Assembly: GCF_003601985.1 (NCBI RefSeq)
Contig: NZ_QZXA01000009.1
Location: 124,001 to 188,000 of the forward strand
Reading direction: 5' to 3'
Origin: Mesorhizobium jarvisii
GTDB lineage: Bacteria > Pseudomonadota > Alphaproteobacteria > Rhizobiales > Rhizobiaceae
DNA length: 64,000 bases
Shown here: piece after piece, positions 50,882 through 60,005 of the stretch
Numbering within the stretch: position 1 is the first letter of the stretch
How the letters are laid out: each line of letters begins with the position of its first letter
The notes under the pieces: model-generated
Told to the model about the DNA's origin: nothing
The model's input: the letters and a program-made list of their open reading frames with translations, nothing else
Databases searched by the model: none
Position numbers and translations under genes: made by a program

Positions 50882-52075
50882 ATGGCTTCTGACGGGATCA
50901 ACTGGACGAAAATGGCCGCAAAACGCGCCTATCTCGACTATAATGCCAGTGCGCCGCTGCTTCCAGCGGCACGCGAGGCTATGGTCGCGGCGCTTGACGT
51001 GGCGGCCAACCCGTCATCGGTCCATGCCGAAGGCCGCGCCGCGCGGCGCCTGATCGAGACGGCAAGGCGCGAGGTCGCGGCTCTGGTCAATGCCAGGCCC
51101 GAACATGTCGTTTTCACCTCGGGCGCGACGGAAGCCGCTTCGACTTTGCTGGCCCCTGAATGGCAGATGGGGCGCGGCAGCGTGCGCATGAGCCGGCTCT
51201 ACGTCTGCGAGGCCGATCATCCCTGCCTGTTGAATGGCGGGCGCTTCCCGGCGGGGCAGGTGACGCGCATCGGCGTCGATGCCAACGGCATTGCCGACCT
51301 TGCGGCCTTGGCCGGGGCACTTGCAGGTCATGACAAGGCCGATGGCCTGCCGCTGGTCGCGATCCATGGCGCCAACAACGAGACCGGCGTGATCCAGCCG
51401 ATCGATCGCATCGCCGAAATCGTCAAGGCCGCTGGCGGCATTCTTGTCGTCGACGCGGTTCAGGCCGCAGGCCGCGTTTCCATCGACATGTCAGCGGGTT
51501 ACGCCGATTATTTGATTCTGTCTTCGCACAAGATCGGCGGTCCCAAGGGCATCGGCGCCATCGTCGCCGCCGCCGATCTGATGATGCCGAAGCCCCTGAT
51601 CAATGGCGGCGGCCAGGAAAAGGGCCATCGCGGTGGCACGGAAAACCTCGCCGCCATATCAGGCTTTGGTGTCGCCGCACGCGAAGCACTGGCCGGACTG
51701 CCGGCGATCGATGCGGTGCGCCAGCACCGCGACGAGATCGAAGCCATCGTGAAAATGCTGGTGCCAGACGCGGAAATCTTTGGAACCGACGCGCCAAGGC
51801 TTGCCAACACGACATTCTTCGCTATTGCGGGCATCAAGGCCGAAACCGCGCAGATCGCCTTCGATCTCGCCGGTGTGGCGCTGTCGGCCGGCTCCGCCTG
51901 TTCGTCGGGCAAGGTCGGGCCGAGCCACGTGCTGAAAGCCATGGGCTATGGCGACAGTCTTGGCGCCTTGCGCGTGTCGATCGGTGCTGCGACGGGCGCC
52001 GAGGACATTGAATTGTTCCGAACCGCGCTGGCGGGAATTGCCCAGCGCCGTGCGGGCAGGGAACAGGCCGCCTGA
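50882..52075 (+). CDS. sufS2: Cysteine desulfurase (first desulfurase of suf operon)
   Basis: This 397-residue PLP enzyme of the NifS/IscS class has the PLP lysine in S-S-H-K-I-G-G-P-K-G and the sulfur-carrying Cys in S-A-G-S-A-C-S-S-G-K. ATG 50912 (A-A-K-R-A-Y-L-D-Y-N) is an alternative start. It takes sulfur from cysteine for cluster assembly. It opens the operon, 187 bases before sufB, and differs from the SufS-type enzyme at 55853, so the operon holds two desulfurases of different classes. The gap to sufB has no gene. Confidence 0.92.
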   Translation: MASDGINWTKMAAKRAYLDYNASAPLLPAAREAMVAALDVAANPSSVHAEGRAARRLIETARREVAALVNARPEHVVFTSGATEAASTLLAPEWQMGRGSVRMSRLYVCEADHPCLLNGGRFPAGQVTRIGVDANGIADLAALAGALAGHDKADGLPLVAIHGANNETGVIQPIDRIAEIVKAAGGILVVDAVQAAGRVSIDMSAGYADYLILSSHKIGGPKGIGAIVAAADLMMPKPLINGGGQEKGHRGGTENLAAISGFGVAAREALAGLPAIDAVRQHRDEIEAIVKMLVPDAEIFGTDAPRLANTTFFAIAGIKAETAQIAFDLAGVALSAGSACSSGKVGPSHVLKAMGYGDSLGALRVSIGAATGAEDIELFRTALAGIAQRRAGREQAA

Positions 52076-52262
52076 CGCGGTGAAAGGGAATTCAGGCTTC
52101 GCAGCCTGGTAGAGCCGTGCGTTTGCAAGTGGCCGGGTGAATTTCCGGTCGAAACGCACTATATGGAACTTACGCCACTTCGGCGCCTCCAGGGGCTGCC
52201 GTTCGCGGTGCCATAGTTTGAAAACTGCCGGGCCTTGACCCCGGCGTGGATGGAGAACGCAT

Positions 52263-53780
52263 ATGCCTGCTGTGCAGGACACGATCGATCGGGTCCGAAA
52301 GATCGACGTCGACCAATACAAATACGGATTCCAGACTGAAATCGCTGTCGACAAGGCCCCCAAGGGCCTGAGCGAAGACATCATCCGTTTCATTTCGGCC
52401 AAGAAGGACGAACCGTCCTGGATGCTGGAATGGCGTCTGGAGGCCTATCGGCGCTGGCTGACGCTGGAAGAGCCGACCTGGGCGCGCGTCCACTATCCGA
52501 AGATCGATTTCCAGGACATCTACTACTATGCCGCGCCCAAGAGCACGCCCGGCCCGTCCTCGCTCAGCGATGTCGATCCGGAACTCTTGAAGGTCTACGA
52601 AAAGCTCGGCATTCCGCTGCGCGAGCAGGAGATCCTCGCCGGCGTGCAGAAGACCGACGCCTCGGAGCTCGAGGAGCCCAGCGACAACGTCTACAAATCC
52701 GGCCGCGTCGCCGTGGACGCGGTGTTTGATTCCGTCTCCGTCGTCACCACCTTCAAGAAGGAGCTGGCGCAGGCCGGCGTCATCTTCTGCTCGATCTCGG
52801 AAGCCATCCGCGAGCATCCGGAACTGGTTCAGAAATATCTCGGCTCGGTCGTGCCGACCTCGGACAATTTCTACGCCACGCTGAATTCGGCTGTCTTCAC
52901 CGACGGCTCGTTCGTCTTCGTGCCCAAGGGTGTGCGCTGCCCGATGGAGCTGTCGACCTATTTCCGCATGAACGAGAAGAACACCGGCCAGTTCGAGCGC
53001 ACGCTGATCATCGCCGAGGAGGGGGCGTACGTCTCCTATCTCGAAGGCTGCACTGCGCCGCAGCGCGACGAGAACCAGCTGCATGCCGCAGTCGTCGAAC
53101 TGGTGGCGCTCGACGACGCCGAGATCAAATATTCGACCGTGCAGAACTGGTACCCCGGCGACGCCGAGGGCAAGGGCGGCATCTACAATTTCGTCACCAA
53201 GCGCGGCGACTGCCGTGGCGACCGCTCGAAGATTTCGTGGACGCAGGTCGAGACCGGTTCGGCGATCACGTGGAAGTACCCGAGCTGCATCCTGCGCGGC
53301 GACGACTCTTCCGGTGAGTTCTATTCGATCGCCGTTTCCAACGGTTATCAGCAGGTCGACTCGGGCACCAAGATGATCCATCTCGGCAAGAACACGTCGA
53401 GCCGCATCATCTCCAAGGGCATCGCCGCCGGCTTCTCGCAGAACACCTATCGCGGCCAGGTCTCGGCGCACCGCAAGGCGACCAACGCGCGCAACTTCAC
53501 TAACTGCGACAGTCTGCTGATCGGCGACCAGTGCGGCGCGCATACTGTACCTTACATGGAAGCCAAGAACTCGACGGCGCAGTTCGAGCATGAGGCGACG
53601 ACTTCGAAGATTTCCGAGGACCAGAAATTTTACGTCATGCAGCGCGGCATTCCCGAGGAGGAAGCCATCGCGCTGATCGTCAATGGCTTCGTCAAGGATG
53701 TCATCCAGCAACTGCCGATGGAGTTTGCCGTCGAGGCGCAGAAGCTGATCGGTATCTCGCTTGAGGGCTCGGTCGGCTGA
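52263..53780 (+). CDS. sufB: Fe-S cluster scaffold protein SufB
   Basis: This 505-residue protein is typical of SufB: F-K-K-E-L-A-Q-A-G-V-I-F-C-S near 170, the beta-helix core with P-K-G-V-R-C-P-M-E-L-S-T-Y-F, and the C-terminal conserved region N-C-D-S-L-L-I-G-D-Q-C-G-A-H-T-V-P-Y with candidate cluster ligands. With SufC and SufD it builds Fe-S clusters. It is followed after 27 bases by sufC. Confidence 0.97.
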   Translation: MPAVQDTIDRVRKIDVDQYKYGFQTEIAVDKAPKGLSEDIIRFISAKKDEPSWMLEWRLEAYRRWLTLEEPTWARVHYPKIDFQDIYYYAAPKSTPGPSSLSDVDPELLKVYEKLGIPLREQEILAGVQKTDASELEEPSDNVYKSGRVAVDAVFDSVSVVTTFKKELAQAGVIFCSISEAIREHPELVQKYLGSVVPTSDNFYATLNSAVFTDGSFVFVPKGVRCPMELSTYFRMNEKNTGQFERTLIIAEEGAYVSYLEGCTAPQRDENQLHAAVVELVALDDAEIKYSTVQNWYPGDAEGKGGIYNFVTKRGDCRGDRSKISWTQVETGSAITWKYPSCILRGDDSSGEFYSIAVSNGYQQVDSGTKMIHLGKNTSSRIISKGIAAGFSQNTYRGQVSAHRKATNARNFTNCDSLLIGDQCGAHTVPYMEAKNSTAQFEHEATTSKISEDQKFYVMQRGIPEEEAIALIVNGFVKDVIQQLPMEFAVEAQKLIGISLEGSVG

Positions 53781-53807
53781 CCGGACAGATATTCAGGAAA
53801 CAAAAGA

Positions 53808-54563
53808 ATGCTTGAGATCAAGAACCTGCATGCCCGCATCGTCGATGACGGCACCGAAATCATCCGCGGCCTGAATCTGACGGTGAAAGCCGGCGAGGTC
53901 GCCGCGATCATGGGCCCGAACGGCTCGGGCAAATCGACGCTGTCCTATATCCTTGCCGGCCGCGAGGACTATGAAGTCACCGAAGGCGACATCCTCTACA
54001 ACGGCCGGTCGATCCTCGAAATGGATCCGGCCGAGCGCGCCACGTCGGGCATTTTCCTCGCCTTCCAGTACCCGATGGAGATACCGGGCGTGGCGACCAT
54101 GGAATTCCTGAAAGTGGCCATGAACGAGCAGCGCAAGGCGCGTGGCGAAGAGCCGCTGAAAATCCCCGAATTCCTCAAGCGGGTGAAGGAAGCCGCAGCC
54201 TCGCTCAGCATGGACATGGCGATGCTGAAGCGCCCGCTCAATGTCGGCTTCTCCGGCGGCGAGAAGAAGCGCGCCGAGATCCTGCAGATGAAGCTGCTGG
54301 AGCCGAAACTGTGCGTGCTCGACGAGACCGATTCCGGCCTCGACATCGACGCGCTGAAGATCGTTTCCGACGGCGTCAACGCGCTGCGGGCACCCGACCG
54401 GGCCTTCCTGGTCATCACCCACTACCAGCGCCTGCTCGAGCACATCGTGCCTGATAGCGTGCACGTGCTCTATAGAGGCCAGGTCATCAAGTCCGGCGAC
54501 AAGTCGCTGGCGCTCGACCTCGAAGCCAATGGCTATGCCGGCGTGATCGGCGAAGCCGCGTGA
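53808..54563 (+). CDS. sufC: Fe-S assembly ATPase SufC
   Basis: This 251-residue ABC-type ATPase has Walker A G36-P-N-G-S-G-K42-S-T, signature F-S-G-G-E-K-K-R and Walker B L-C-V-L-D-E-T-D-S-G-L-D, the last being typical of SufC. It has no transport partner and powers the SufBCD complex in the cytosol. A short ribosome site lies upstream of the ATG. Confidence 0.97.
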   Translation: MLEIKNLHARIVDDGTEIIRGLNLTVKAGEVAAIMGPNGSGKSTLSYILAGREDYEVTEGDILYNGRSILEMDPAERATSGIFLAFQYPMEIPGVATMEFLKVAMNEQRKARGEEPLKIPEFLKRVKEAAASLSMDMAMLKRPLNVGFSGGEKKRAEILQMKLLEPKLCVLDETDSGLDIDALKIVSDGVNALRAPDRAFLVITHYQRLLEHIVPDSVHVLYRGQVIKSGDKSLALDLEANGYAGVIGEAA

Positions 54564-54582
54564 GATGCCAGAGGCAAGACTG

Positions 54583-55851
54583 ATGAATATGCACACACAA
54601 CCGCAGCGGACACCGGCCGAGACAGCGTTGATCGACGCGTTCGGCGACCGGCTCTCGCTGCTGCCGGGCGACGGCGCGGTGATGCTGAAGCGCGACGACG
54701 CGATTGAGGCGATCAAGCACGGCCTGCCGACGCGGCGCGTCGAATCCTGGCATTACACGGACCTGCGCCGGTTGTTGAGCGTGGTGCCGGACTTCGACCC
54801 CGCCGCCATGGCCAAGGCCATCGCGCCGATCGTCGAAGGCTCCGCCGTCCTGCCGGTCCTGAACGGCAAGTCCGACGCGAAGGTGCCGGCCATCGAGGGC
54901 GTTGCCGTCCAGTGCCTGTCGGAAAAGTTGATTGATGGCAGCATCGCGCCGGGGCTCGATCCCTATGGCAGCGACGATGCGATCGGAGCGCTGAACACCG
55001 CCTTCGTTGCCGATGGCTATTTTGTCGACATCGCCGATGGCGCCGAACTTGAAAAGCCGATCGAGCTGCAGAATGTGCAGGCCGGCGGCCAGACCCATGT
55101 GCGCCTGGCCGTTCGCGTCGGCGCCGGCGCCAAGGCCGTTATCGTCGAGCGTCAGGCGGGTGATGGCGCCGCGCTGGTCAGTTCCGTCAGCCAGCTGGTG
55201 CTTGGCGAGGGTGCCGAGGTGACATGGCTGATCGTCCAGGAGCAGCCGGACACGGCGACGCATCTGGCGCAGTTCAAGGCCCATATCGGCAAGAACGCGA
55301 AACTGACGCTTTTCGTGATGAACGCTGGCGGCAAGCTTGTGCGCCAGGAGGTCATGGTCAAGACGACGGGCGAAGGCGCTGATTTCAAGCTGCGCGGCAT
55401 CAACCTTCTGGCCGGCGACACCCACTCCGACGTGACGATGGTGCTCGACCACGCCGTGCCGCATACGACCTCGACCGAGGTCATCCGCAACGTGGTGACG
55501 GGCAAGGCACGCGGCGTCTTCCAGGGCCGCATCAACGTCCACCAATATGCGCAGAAGACGAATGCCAAGATGGCCTGCAACACGCTGTTGTTGTCGGACG
55601 ATGGCGAGTTCTCGACCAAGCCTGAGCTCGAAATCTTCGCCGACGACGTCGTCTGCGGCCACGGCGCGACGGTGACCGAGATCGACCACGACCATCTGTT
55701 CTACCTGATGGCTCGCGGTGTCGACGAGAAGTCGGCTCGCGGTCTGCTGGTCAAGGCCTTCGTGGCCGAGGTGATCGAGGAACTGGACGACGAGACGATC
55801 GTCGAGGCGCTGGAAGCGAGACTCGACGAATGGTTTGTGACGCACGGGTGA
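54583..55851 (+). CDS. sufD: Fe-S cluster assembly protein SufD
   Basis: I prefer ATG 54583, which has AGAGG upstream, giving 422 residues; ATG 54565 just after the sufC stop is an alternative. The C-terminal half follows the SufB/SufD core, with L-D-H-A-V-P-H-T-T-S-T-E, G-R-I-N-V-H and C-G-H-G-A-T-V-T-E-I-D. It forms the SufBCD scaffold and is involved in iron acquisition. sufS follows one base after the stop. Confidence 0.95.
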   Translation: MNMHTQPQRTPAETALIDAFGDRLSLLPGDGAVMLKRDDAIEAIKHGLPTRRVESWHYTDLRRLLSVVPDFDPAAMAKAIAPIVEGSAVLPVLNGKSDAKVPAIEGVAVQCLSEKLIDGSIAPGLDPYGSDDAIGALNTAFVADGYFVDIADGAELEKPIELQNVQAGGQTHVRLAVRVGAGAKAVIVERQAGDGAALVSSVSQLVLGEGAEVTWLIVQEQPDTATHLAQFKAHIGKNAKLTLFVMNAGGKLVRQEVMVKTTGEGADFKLRGINLLAGDTHSDVTMVLDHAVPHTTSTEVIRNVVTGKARGVFQGRINVHQYAQKTNAKMACNTLLLSDDGEFSTKPELEIFADDVVCGHGATVTEIDHDHLFYLMARGVDEKSARGLLVKAFVAEVIEELDDETIVEALEARLDEWFVTHG

Positions 55852-55852
55852 A

Positions 55853-57100
55853 ATGATGAACGCTCCAGGCAAGATCGGAGATTTCTACGACGTCGAGGCG
55901 ATCCGCCGCGACTTCCCGATCCTGTCGCGCGAAGTCTATGGCAAACCGTTGGTCTACCTCGACAATGGCGCCTCGGCGCAGAAGCCGCAGGTGGTGCTGG
56001 ACACGATCCAGCATGCCTATTCCCAGGAATACGCCAACGTCCATCGCGGCCTGCATTTCCTGTCCAACGCAGCGACCGATGCCTATGAAAAGGCGCGCGA
56101 GACGGTGCGCCGCTTCCTCAACGCGTCGAGCACCGACAACATCGTCTTCACCTCCAACACGACCTCGGCGATCAACACCGTCGCCTATGGCTATGGCATG
56201 CCCAATATCGGCGAGGGCGACGAGATCGTGCTGTCGATCATGGAACACCACTCCAACATCGTTCCCTGGCATTTCATCCGCGAGCGGCAGGGCGCCAAGC
56301 TGGTCTGGGTGCCGGTCGACGATCTCGGCGTCTTCCACATTGAGGAGTTCGAGAAGCGGCTGACCGACCGCACCAAGCTAGTCGCCATCACGCAGATGTC
56401 GAATGCGCTGGGCACGGTGACGCCGATCAAGGAGATCGTGCGCATCGCGCACGCGCGTGGTATTCCCGTCCTTGTCGATGGCAGCCAGAGCGCCGTGCAT
56501 ATGCCGATCGACGTGCAGGATCTCGACTGCGACTTCTTCGTCTTCACCGGCCACAAGGTCTACGGTCCGTCTGGCATCGGCGTGCTCTACGGCAAGAAGG
56601 ACATTCTCCAGGGCATGCGCCCCTTCATGGGCGGCGGGGAGATGATCGAGGAGGTGACGGAAGACATCGTTACCTACAACGAGCCGCCGCATCGCTTCGA
56701 GGCCGGCACGCCGCCGATCGTCCAGGCGATCGGGCTGGGTGCCGCCCTCGACTACATGGAAAAGATCGGCCGCGAACGGATCGCGGCGCACGAGGAAGAC
56801 CTCAAGACCTACGCGCACGAGCGGCTGCGCGCCATCAACTCGCTGCGCATCTTCGGCGATGCGCCGGGCAAGGGCGCGATCATTTCCTTCGAACTGCAAG
56901 GCATTCATGCCCATGACGTGTCGATGGTGATAGACAGGCAGGGCGTGGCAGTGCGGGCCGGCACCCATTGTGCCCAGCCGCTGTTGAAACGCTTTGGTGT
57001 AACCTCCACATGCAGGGCATCGTTCGGCATGTACAATACCAGGGCCGAAGTCGACGCTTTGGCCGAGGCGCTTGAAAAAGCGCGAAAGTTCTTTGGGTGA
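55853..57100 (+). CDS. sufS: Cysteine desulfurase SufS
   Basis: This 415-residue group II desulfurase has the PLP lysine in F-T-G-H-K-V-Y-G-P-S-G and the active Cys in R-A-G-T-H-C-A-Q-P-L, in the shorter-loop context of SufS. A partner SufE or SufU gene is not in the operon. It supplies persulfide sulfur to SufBCD. Its stop shares a base with the start of sufT (TGATG). Confidence 0.95.
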   Translation: MMNAPGKIGDFYDVEAIRRDFPILSREVYGKPLVYLDNGASAQKPQVVLDTIQHAYSQEYANVHRGLHFLSNAATDAYEKARETVRRFLNASSTDNIVFTSNTTSAINTVAYGYGMPNIGEGDEIVLSIMEHHSNIVPWHFIRERQGAKLVWVPVDDLGVFHIEEFEKRLTDRTKLVAITQMSNALGTVTPIKEIVRIAHARGIPVLVDGSQSAVHMPIDVQDLDCDFFVFTGHKVYGPSGIGVLYGKKDILQGMRPFMGGGEMIEEVTEDIVTYNEPPHRFEAGTPPIVQAIGLGAALDYMEKIGRERIAAHEEDLKTYAHERLRAINSLRIFGDAPGKGAIISFELQGIHAHDVSMVIDRQGVAVRAGTHCAQPLLKRFGVTSTCRASFGMYNTRAEVDALAEALEKARKFFG

Positions 57101-57501
57101 TGACGACCATGGACGATGTGAGCACAACCGAAGAGACCGCGCCGGAAACGGCTGCAAATGGCATCGTATCGGCCTCGGCCATTCCCGCCGACGAACTGGC
57201 GCGGCTGACCGACGACATCGTGTCGGCGCTGAAGACGGTCTACGACCCGGAAATTCCGGCCGACATCTACGAGCTCGGCCTCGTCTACAAGATCGACATC
57301 GAGGACGACCGCTCGGTCAAGATCGACATGACGCTGACCGCGCCGGGTTGCCCGGTGGCCGGTGAAATGCCGGGCTGGGTCGAAAATGCCGTCGGCGCCG
57401 TCGAAGGCGTGTCCGGCGTCGAGGTCAACATGACCTTCGACCCGCCCTGGTCGCCCGACCGTATGTCGGAAGAAGCGCAGGTGGCGGTGGGGTGGTACTA
57501 G
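57100..57501 (+). CDS. sufT: SUF system protein SufT (DUF59/MIP18 family)
   Basis: This 133-residue protein starts at ATG 57100, overlapping the sufS stop; ATG 57109 is possible. The acidic N-terminal 30 residues are followed by the DUF59 core Y-D-P-E-I-P-A-D-I-Y-E-L-G-L-V-Y and L-T-A-P-G-C-P-V-A. The conserved Cys of the P-G-C motif is needed in relatives. It helps in cluster maturation or delivery. It corresponds to the gene called sufX in some rhizobial descriptions of the operon. Confidence 0.9.
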   Translation: MTTMDDVSTTEETAPETAANGIVSASAIPADELARLTDDIVSALKTVYDPEIPADIYELGLVYKIDIEDDRSVKIDMTLTAPGCPVAGEMPGWVENAVGAVEGVSGVEVNMTFDPPWSPDRMSEEAQVAVGWY

Positions 57502-57603
57502 CGTCGAGCCTGGTACACTTGCGCCAGGGGTAAAACTTCACCATTTTAGGTGAGGAATCATTCGGCAGGCCTTTAACCTGCATGGAATGGAGAAGGAAAG
57601 AGA

Positions 57604-57984
57604 ATGGGACGCTTCGCCGTCATCACGATGACCGAAAAGGCCGCAGACCGGGTGCGCGAGATCGTGGCTACCCGTGACAACGCGCACGGCATCCGCCTCG
57701 GCATCAAGAAGGGCGGCTGCGCCGGCATGGAATATACGGTCGACCTGGTGACCGAGCCCAACACCAAGGACGACCACATCGAGCGCGACGGCGCCCACGT
57801 CTATGTCGCGCCGGAGGCCGCGCTTTTCCTGTTCGGCACCGAGATGGATTTCGAGCAGACGACGTTGCGCACCGGCTTCACCTTCCGCAACCCGAACCAG
57901 AGTTCGGCCTGCGGCTGCGGCGAGTCGGTCGAACTCAAGCCGGCCGACCTCAAGGCGCTGGCCGAAGCACGCGCTTCGGCCTGA
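57604..57984 (+). CDS. sufA: A-type Fe-S carrier SufA
   Basis: This 126-residue protein has the three conserved cysteines of A-type carriers: Cys39 in G-G-C-A-G and Cys103/Cys105 in S-A-C-G-C-G-E-S. It receives clusters from SufBCD and passes them to apoproteins. It is 102 bases after sufT and is the last gene of the operon before the structured repeat. Confidence 0.94.
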   Translation: MGRFAVITMTEKAADRVREIVATRDNAHGIRLGIKKGGCAGMEYTVDLVTEPNTKDDHIERDGAHVYVAPEAALFLFGTEMDFEQTTLRTGFTFRNPNQSSACGCGESVELKPADLKALAEARASA

Positions 57985-57990
57985 TCTTCC

Positions 57991-58106
57991 TTCGCCCCGT
58001 CTGCGGGGAGAAGGTGTCACGAAGTGACGGGTGAGGGGCAGCACTGGCCCCTCCAAGGTTGGCACCGCCGCGGCTAGCCTCATCTTGTCCCCGTAAACGG
58101 GGCGAA
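57991..58106. repeat. 116-base structured intergenic repeat (RIME-like)
   Basis: The element is bounded by perfect 10-base inverted ends TTCGCCCCGT (57991-58000) and ACGGGGCGAA (58097-58106). Inside are hairpins CCCCG-TCTG-CGGGG (57995-58008), GTCAC-GAA-GTGAC, and GAGGGGC-N7-GCCCCTC (58033-58053). The 'GGGGAGAAGGTG...GTGAGGGGCAG' core is typical of rhizobial intergenic mosaic elements. It may also terminate the suf operon. Confidence 0.78.
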
Positions 58107-58111
58107 AGCCG

Positions 58112-58609
58112 CTAATCCACCCACATCCCCATCCGCTTGTGCCAGTCGGCGATCGATTCCTCGGGGTAGACGTCGAACGTCTTGTCGCCCTTGCCGATAT
58201 CGGGTTCGACCCAGTTCGCCTTGTATTTCAGCATCAGATGCACCTTTTCAGGCGGCCTCGGCAGGTCGCTGTCGATGGCCGAGGCGAAGGGGTGCACCAA
58301 CTCCGGCCAGGTCGGGTCGTAAAGCCAGAGCGCCGACCCGCATTTGCGGCAGAAATTGCGCTCGCCCGTCGAAACCTCGCAATGCGGATGCTCGTCGTCC
58401 TCGATCTCGGCACGGTATACGCCAAGGCTCCTCTTGCCCCTGATGTTCAGCGTCTCATAGGCGGCGCCGAGATTGATGGCGAACCCGCCGCCGCCCTGCT
58501 GCTTGCGGCAGATCGAGCAGTAGCACAGCATGAACGGTACGGGCGTGTGGCTCTCCACCTCGAAACGCACCGCGTTGCAGCGGCAGGACCCCTTGAGCAG
58601 AAGCGGCAT
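58112..58609 (-). CDS. GFA family (CENP-V domain) protein
   Basis: This 165-residue zinc protein has the Cys pattern of the glutathione-dependent formaldehyde-activating family: G-S-C-R-C-N-A-V-R-F, C-Y-C-S-I-C-R-K-Q-Q-G and F-C-R-K-C-G-S. The prototype catalyses the spontaneous step of S-hydroxymethylglutathione formation, but most members have no proven substrate. It is a single gene, convergent with the suf operon. Confidence 0.9.
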   Translation of the reverse strand: MPLLLKGSCRCNAVRFEVESHTPVPFMLCYCSICRKQQGGGGFAINLGAAYETLNIRGKRSLGVYRAEIEDDEHPHCEVSTGERNFCRKCGSALWLYDPTWPELVHPFASAIDSDLPRPPEKVHLMLKYKANWVEPDIGKGDKTFDVYPEESIADWHKRMGMWVD

Positions 58610-58698
58610 GACAAAAACTCCGATGGAATGGTCTTAACCTGTCAGCATGGTTCTGGTTGCGCGATGACAATGTCAAATGCCGGTGACATGATCGCGGC

Positions 58699-59022
58699 AT
58701 GGACAATGAACGCATCGCCGAACTGTTCTCAGGGCTGGGCCCGGTCAGCATCCGCAGGTTGTTCGGCGGCAAGGGCATCTATTTCGACGGCGTCATCATC
58801 GCCATCGTGCTGCGCGGCGAGTTGCTGCTCAAGGCCGACGAGCAAAGCGCGCCCGATTTCGAAGCCGAGGGCTGCAAGCAATGGGCCTATACCGGCAAGC
58901 GCCACGGCAAGCTGGTCGCCATGCCCTATTGGAGCATTCCCGACAGCGCCTTTGACGATCCCGACGAGATGACGGTGTGGGCGCGCCGCGCCTATGAGGC
59001 AGGGCGGCGCGCAGGCAAGTGA
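58699..59022 (+). CDS. TfoX/Sxy N-terminal domain protein
   Basis: This 107-residue protein is the TfoX_N domain alone: R-R-L-F-G-G-K-G-I-Y-F-D-G near residues 19-31 and F-D-D-P-D-E-M near the C-terminus. Full-length TfoX/Sxy controls competence genes in gamma-proteobacteria; short forms in rhizobia have no established role. It is convergent with psuG, one base from its stop. Confidence 0.85.
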   Translation: MDNERIAELFSGLGPVSIRRLFGGKGIYFDGVIIAIVLRGELLLKADEQSAPDFEAEGCKQWAYTGKRHGKLVAMPYWSIPDSAFDDPDEMTVWARRAYEAGRRAGK

Positions 59023-59023
59023 A

Positions 59024-59941
59024 CTACAGCGCCTTGGCGATCTCGGCAGCCAGCCGCGCATTGTTTTCGACCAGCGCGATATTAGTCTTGAGGCTGCGGC
59101 CGCCGGTCAACTCCAGGATTTTTCCCAGCAGGAACGGCGTCACCGCCTTGCCGGTCACGTTGAGCGCCTCGGCCGCCTTTTGCGCGGCGTCGATATAGCC
59201 CGCCATCTCTTCAGCAGGGATTTCGTGGTTTTCCGGCACCGGATTGGCGATCAACATGCCGCCACCCAAGCCCAGTGCCTGCCGCGTCCGGAAGAAATGC
59301 GCGATCTCTTCGGGCTTATAAAGGGTCAGCGGGGCGCGGAACGGCGACTGCCGCGACCAGAAGGCGGGCATGGTCTCGCAGCCATGGCCGACGACAGGCA
59401 CGCCTCGCGTCTCCAGCACTTCCAGCGTCTTTTCGATGTCGAGGATCGCCTTGGCGCCGGCCGAGACGACGATGACCGGCGTGCGCGCCAATTCGTCGAG
59501 ATCGGCGGAGATGTCGAAGCTCTTCTCGGCGCCCTTGTGCACGCCGCCAATGCCGCCGGTGGCGAACACTTTTATCCCGACCATTTCAGCCGCGATCATG
59601 GTGGCGGCGACTGTCGTGCCACCCGTGCGCCCTTGCGCGACTGCAAAGCCGAGGTCGGCGCGCGACAGCTTCATGGCGTCACCGGTCATGGCCAGCGATT
59701 CGCGCTCGCCGTCGGACAGGCCGATCTTGATGCGGCCGCCAACCACGGCGATCGTCGCCGGTATGGCGCCGCCGTCGCTGATGATCTTCTCGACATTGGC
59801 CGCCATGGCGCCATTGTCGGGGTAGGGCATGCCATGGGTGATGATGGTGCTTTCCAGCGCCACAACCGGGCGCCCGGCGGCCAGGGCTTGCGCCACCGGT
59901 GCGTGGATGTCGATGAAGGGGCGGGCGGTTTCGGGGCTCAT
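59024..59941 (-). CDS. psuG: Pseudouridine-5'-phosphate glycosidase
   Basis: From ATG 59941 the protein has 305 residues. It carries the PsuG/YeiN pattern: V-A-L-E-S-T-I-I-T-H-G-M-P-Y-P near the N-terminus, T-G-G-T-T-V-A-A-T-M, F-A-T-G-G-I-G-G-V-H-K-G and G-G-G-M-L-I-A-N-P-V-P. It splits pseudouridine 5'-phosphate into uracil and ribose 5-phosphate. It follows psuK by 64 bases on the same strand. Confidence 0.93.
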   Translation of the reverse strand: MSPETARPFIDIHAPVAQALAAGRPVVALESTIITHGMPYPDNGAMAANVEKIISDGGAIPATIAVVGGRIKIGLSDGERESLAMTGDAMKLSRADLGFAVAQGRTGGTTVAATMIAAEMVGIKVFATGGIGGVHKGAEKSFDISADLDELARTPVIVVSAGAKAILDIEKTLEVLETRGVPVVGHGCETMPAFWSRQSPFRAPLTLYKPEEIAHFFRTRQALGLGGGMLIANPVPENHEIPAEEMAGYIDAAQKAAEALNVTGKAVTPFLLGKILELTGGRSLKTNIALVENNARLAAEIAKAL

Positions 59942-60005
59942 CTGGATCTCCAACTCGCGGTGCGGCGCATGCCGGCAATACAGCGGCACTATGAATTTGC
60001 CGGTC

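Noticed and set aside
52170..53711. 513-residue open frame on the minus strand across sufB
   Set aside because: It is fully antisense to a clear SufB gene; long antisense frames arise from the high-GC codon bias, and its protein is low in aromatic residues and resembles no family.
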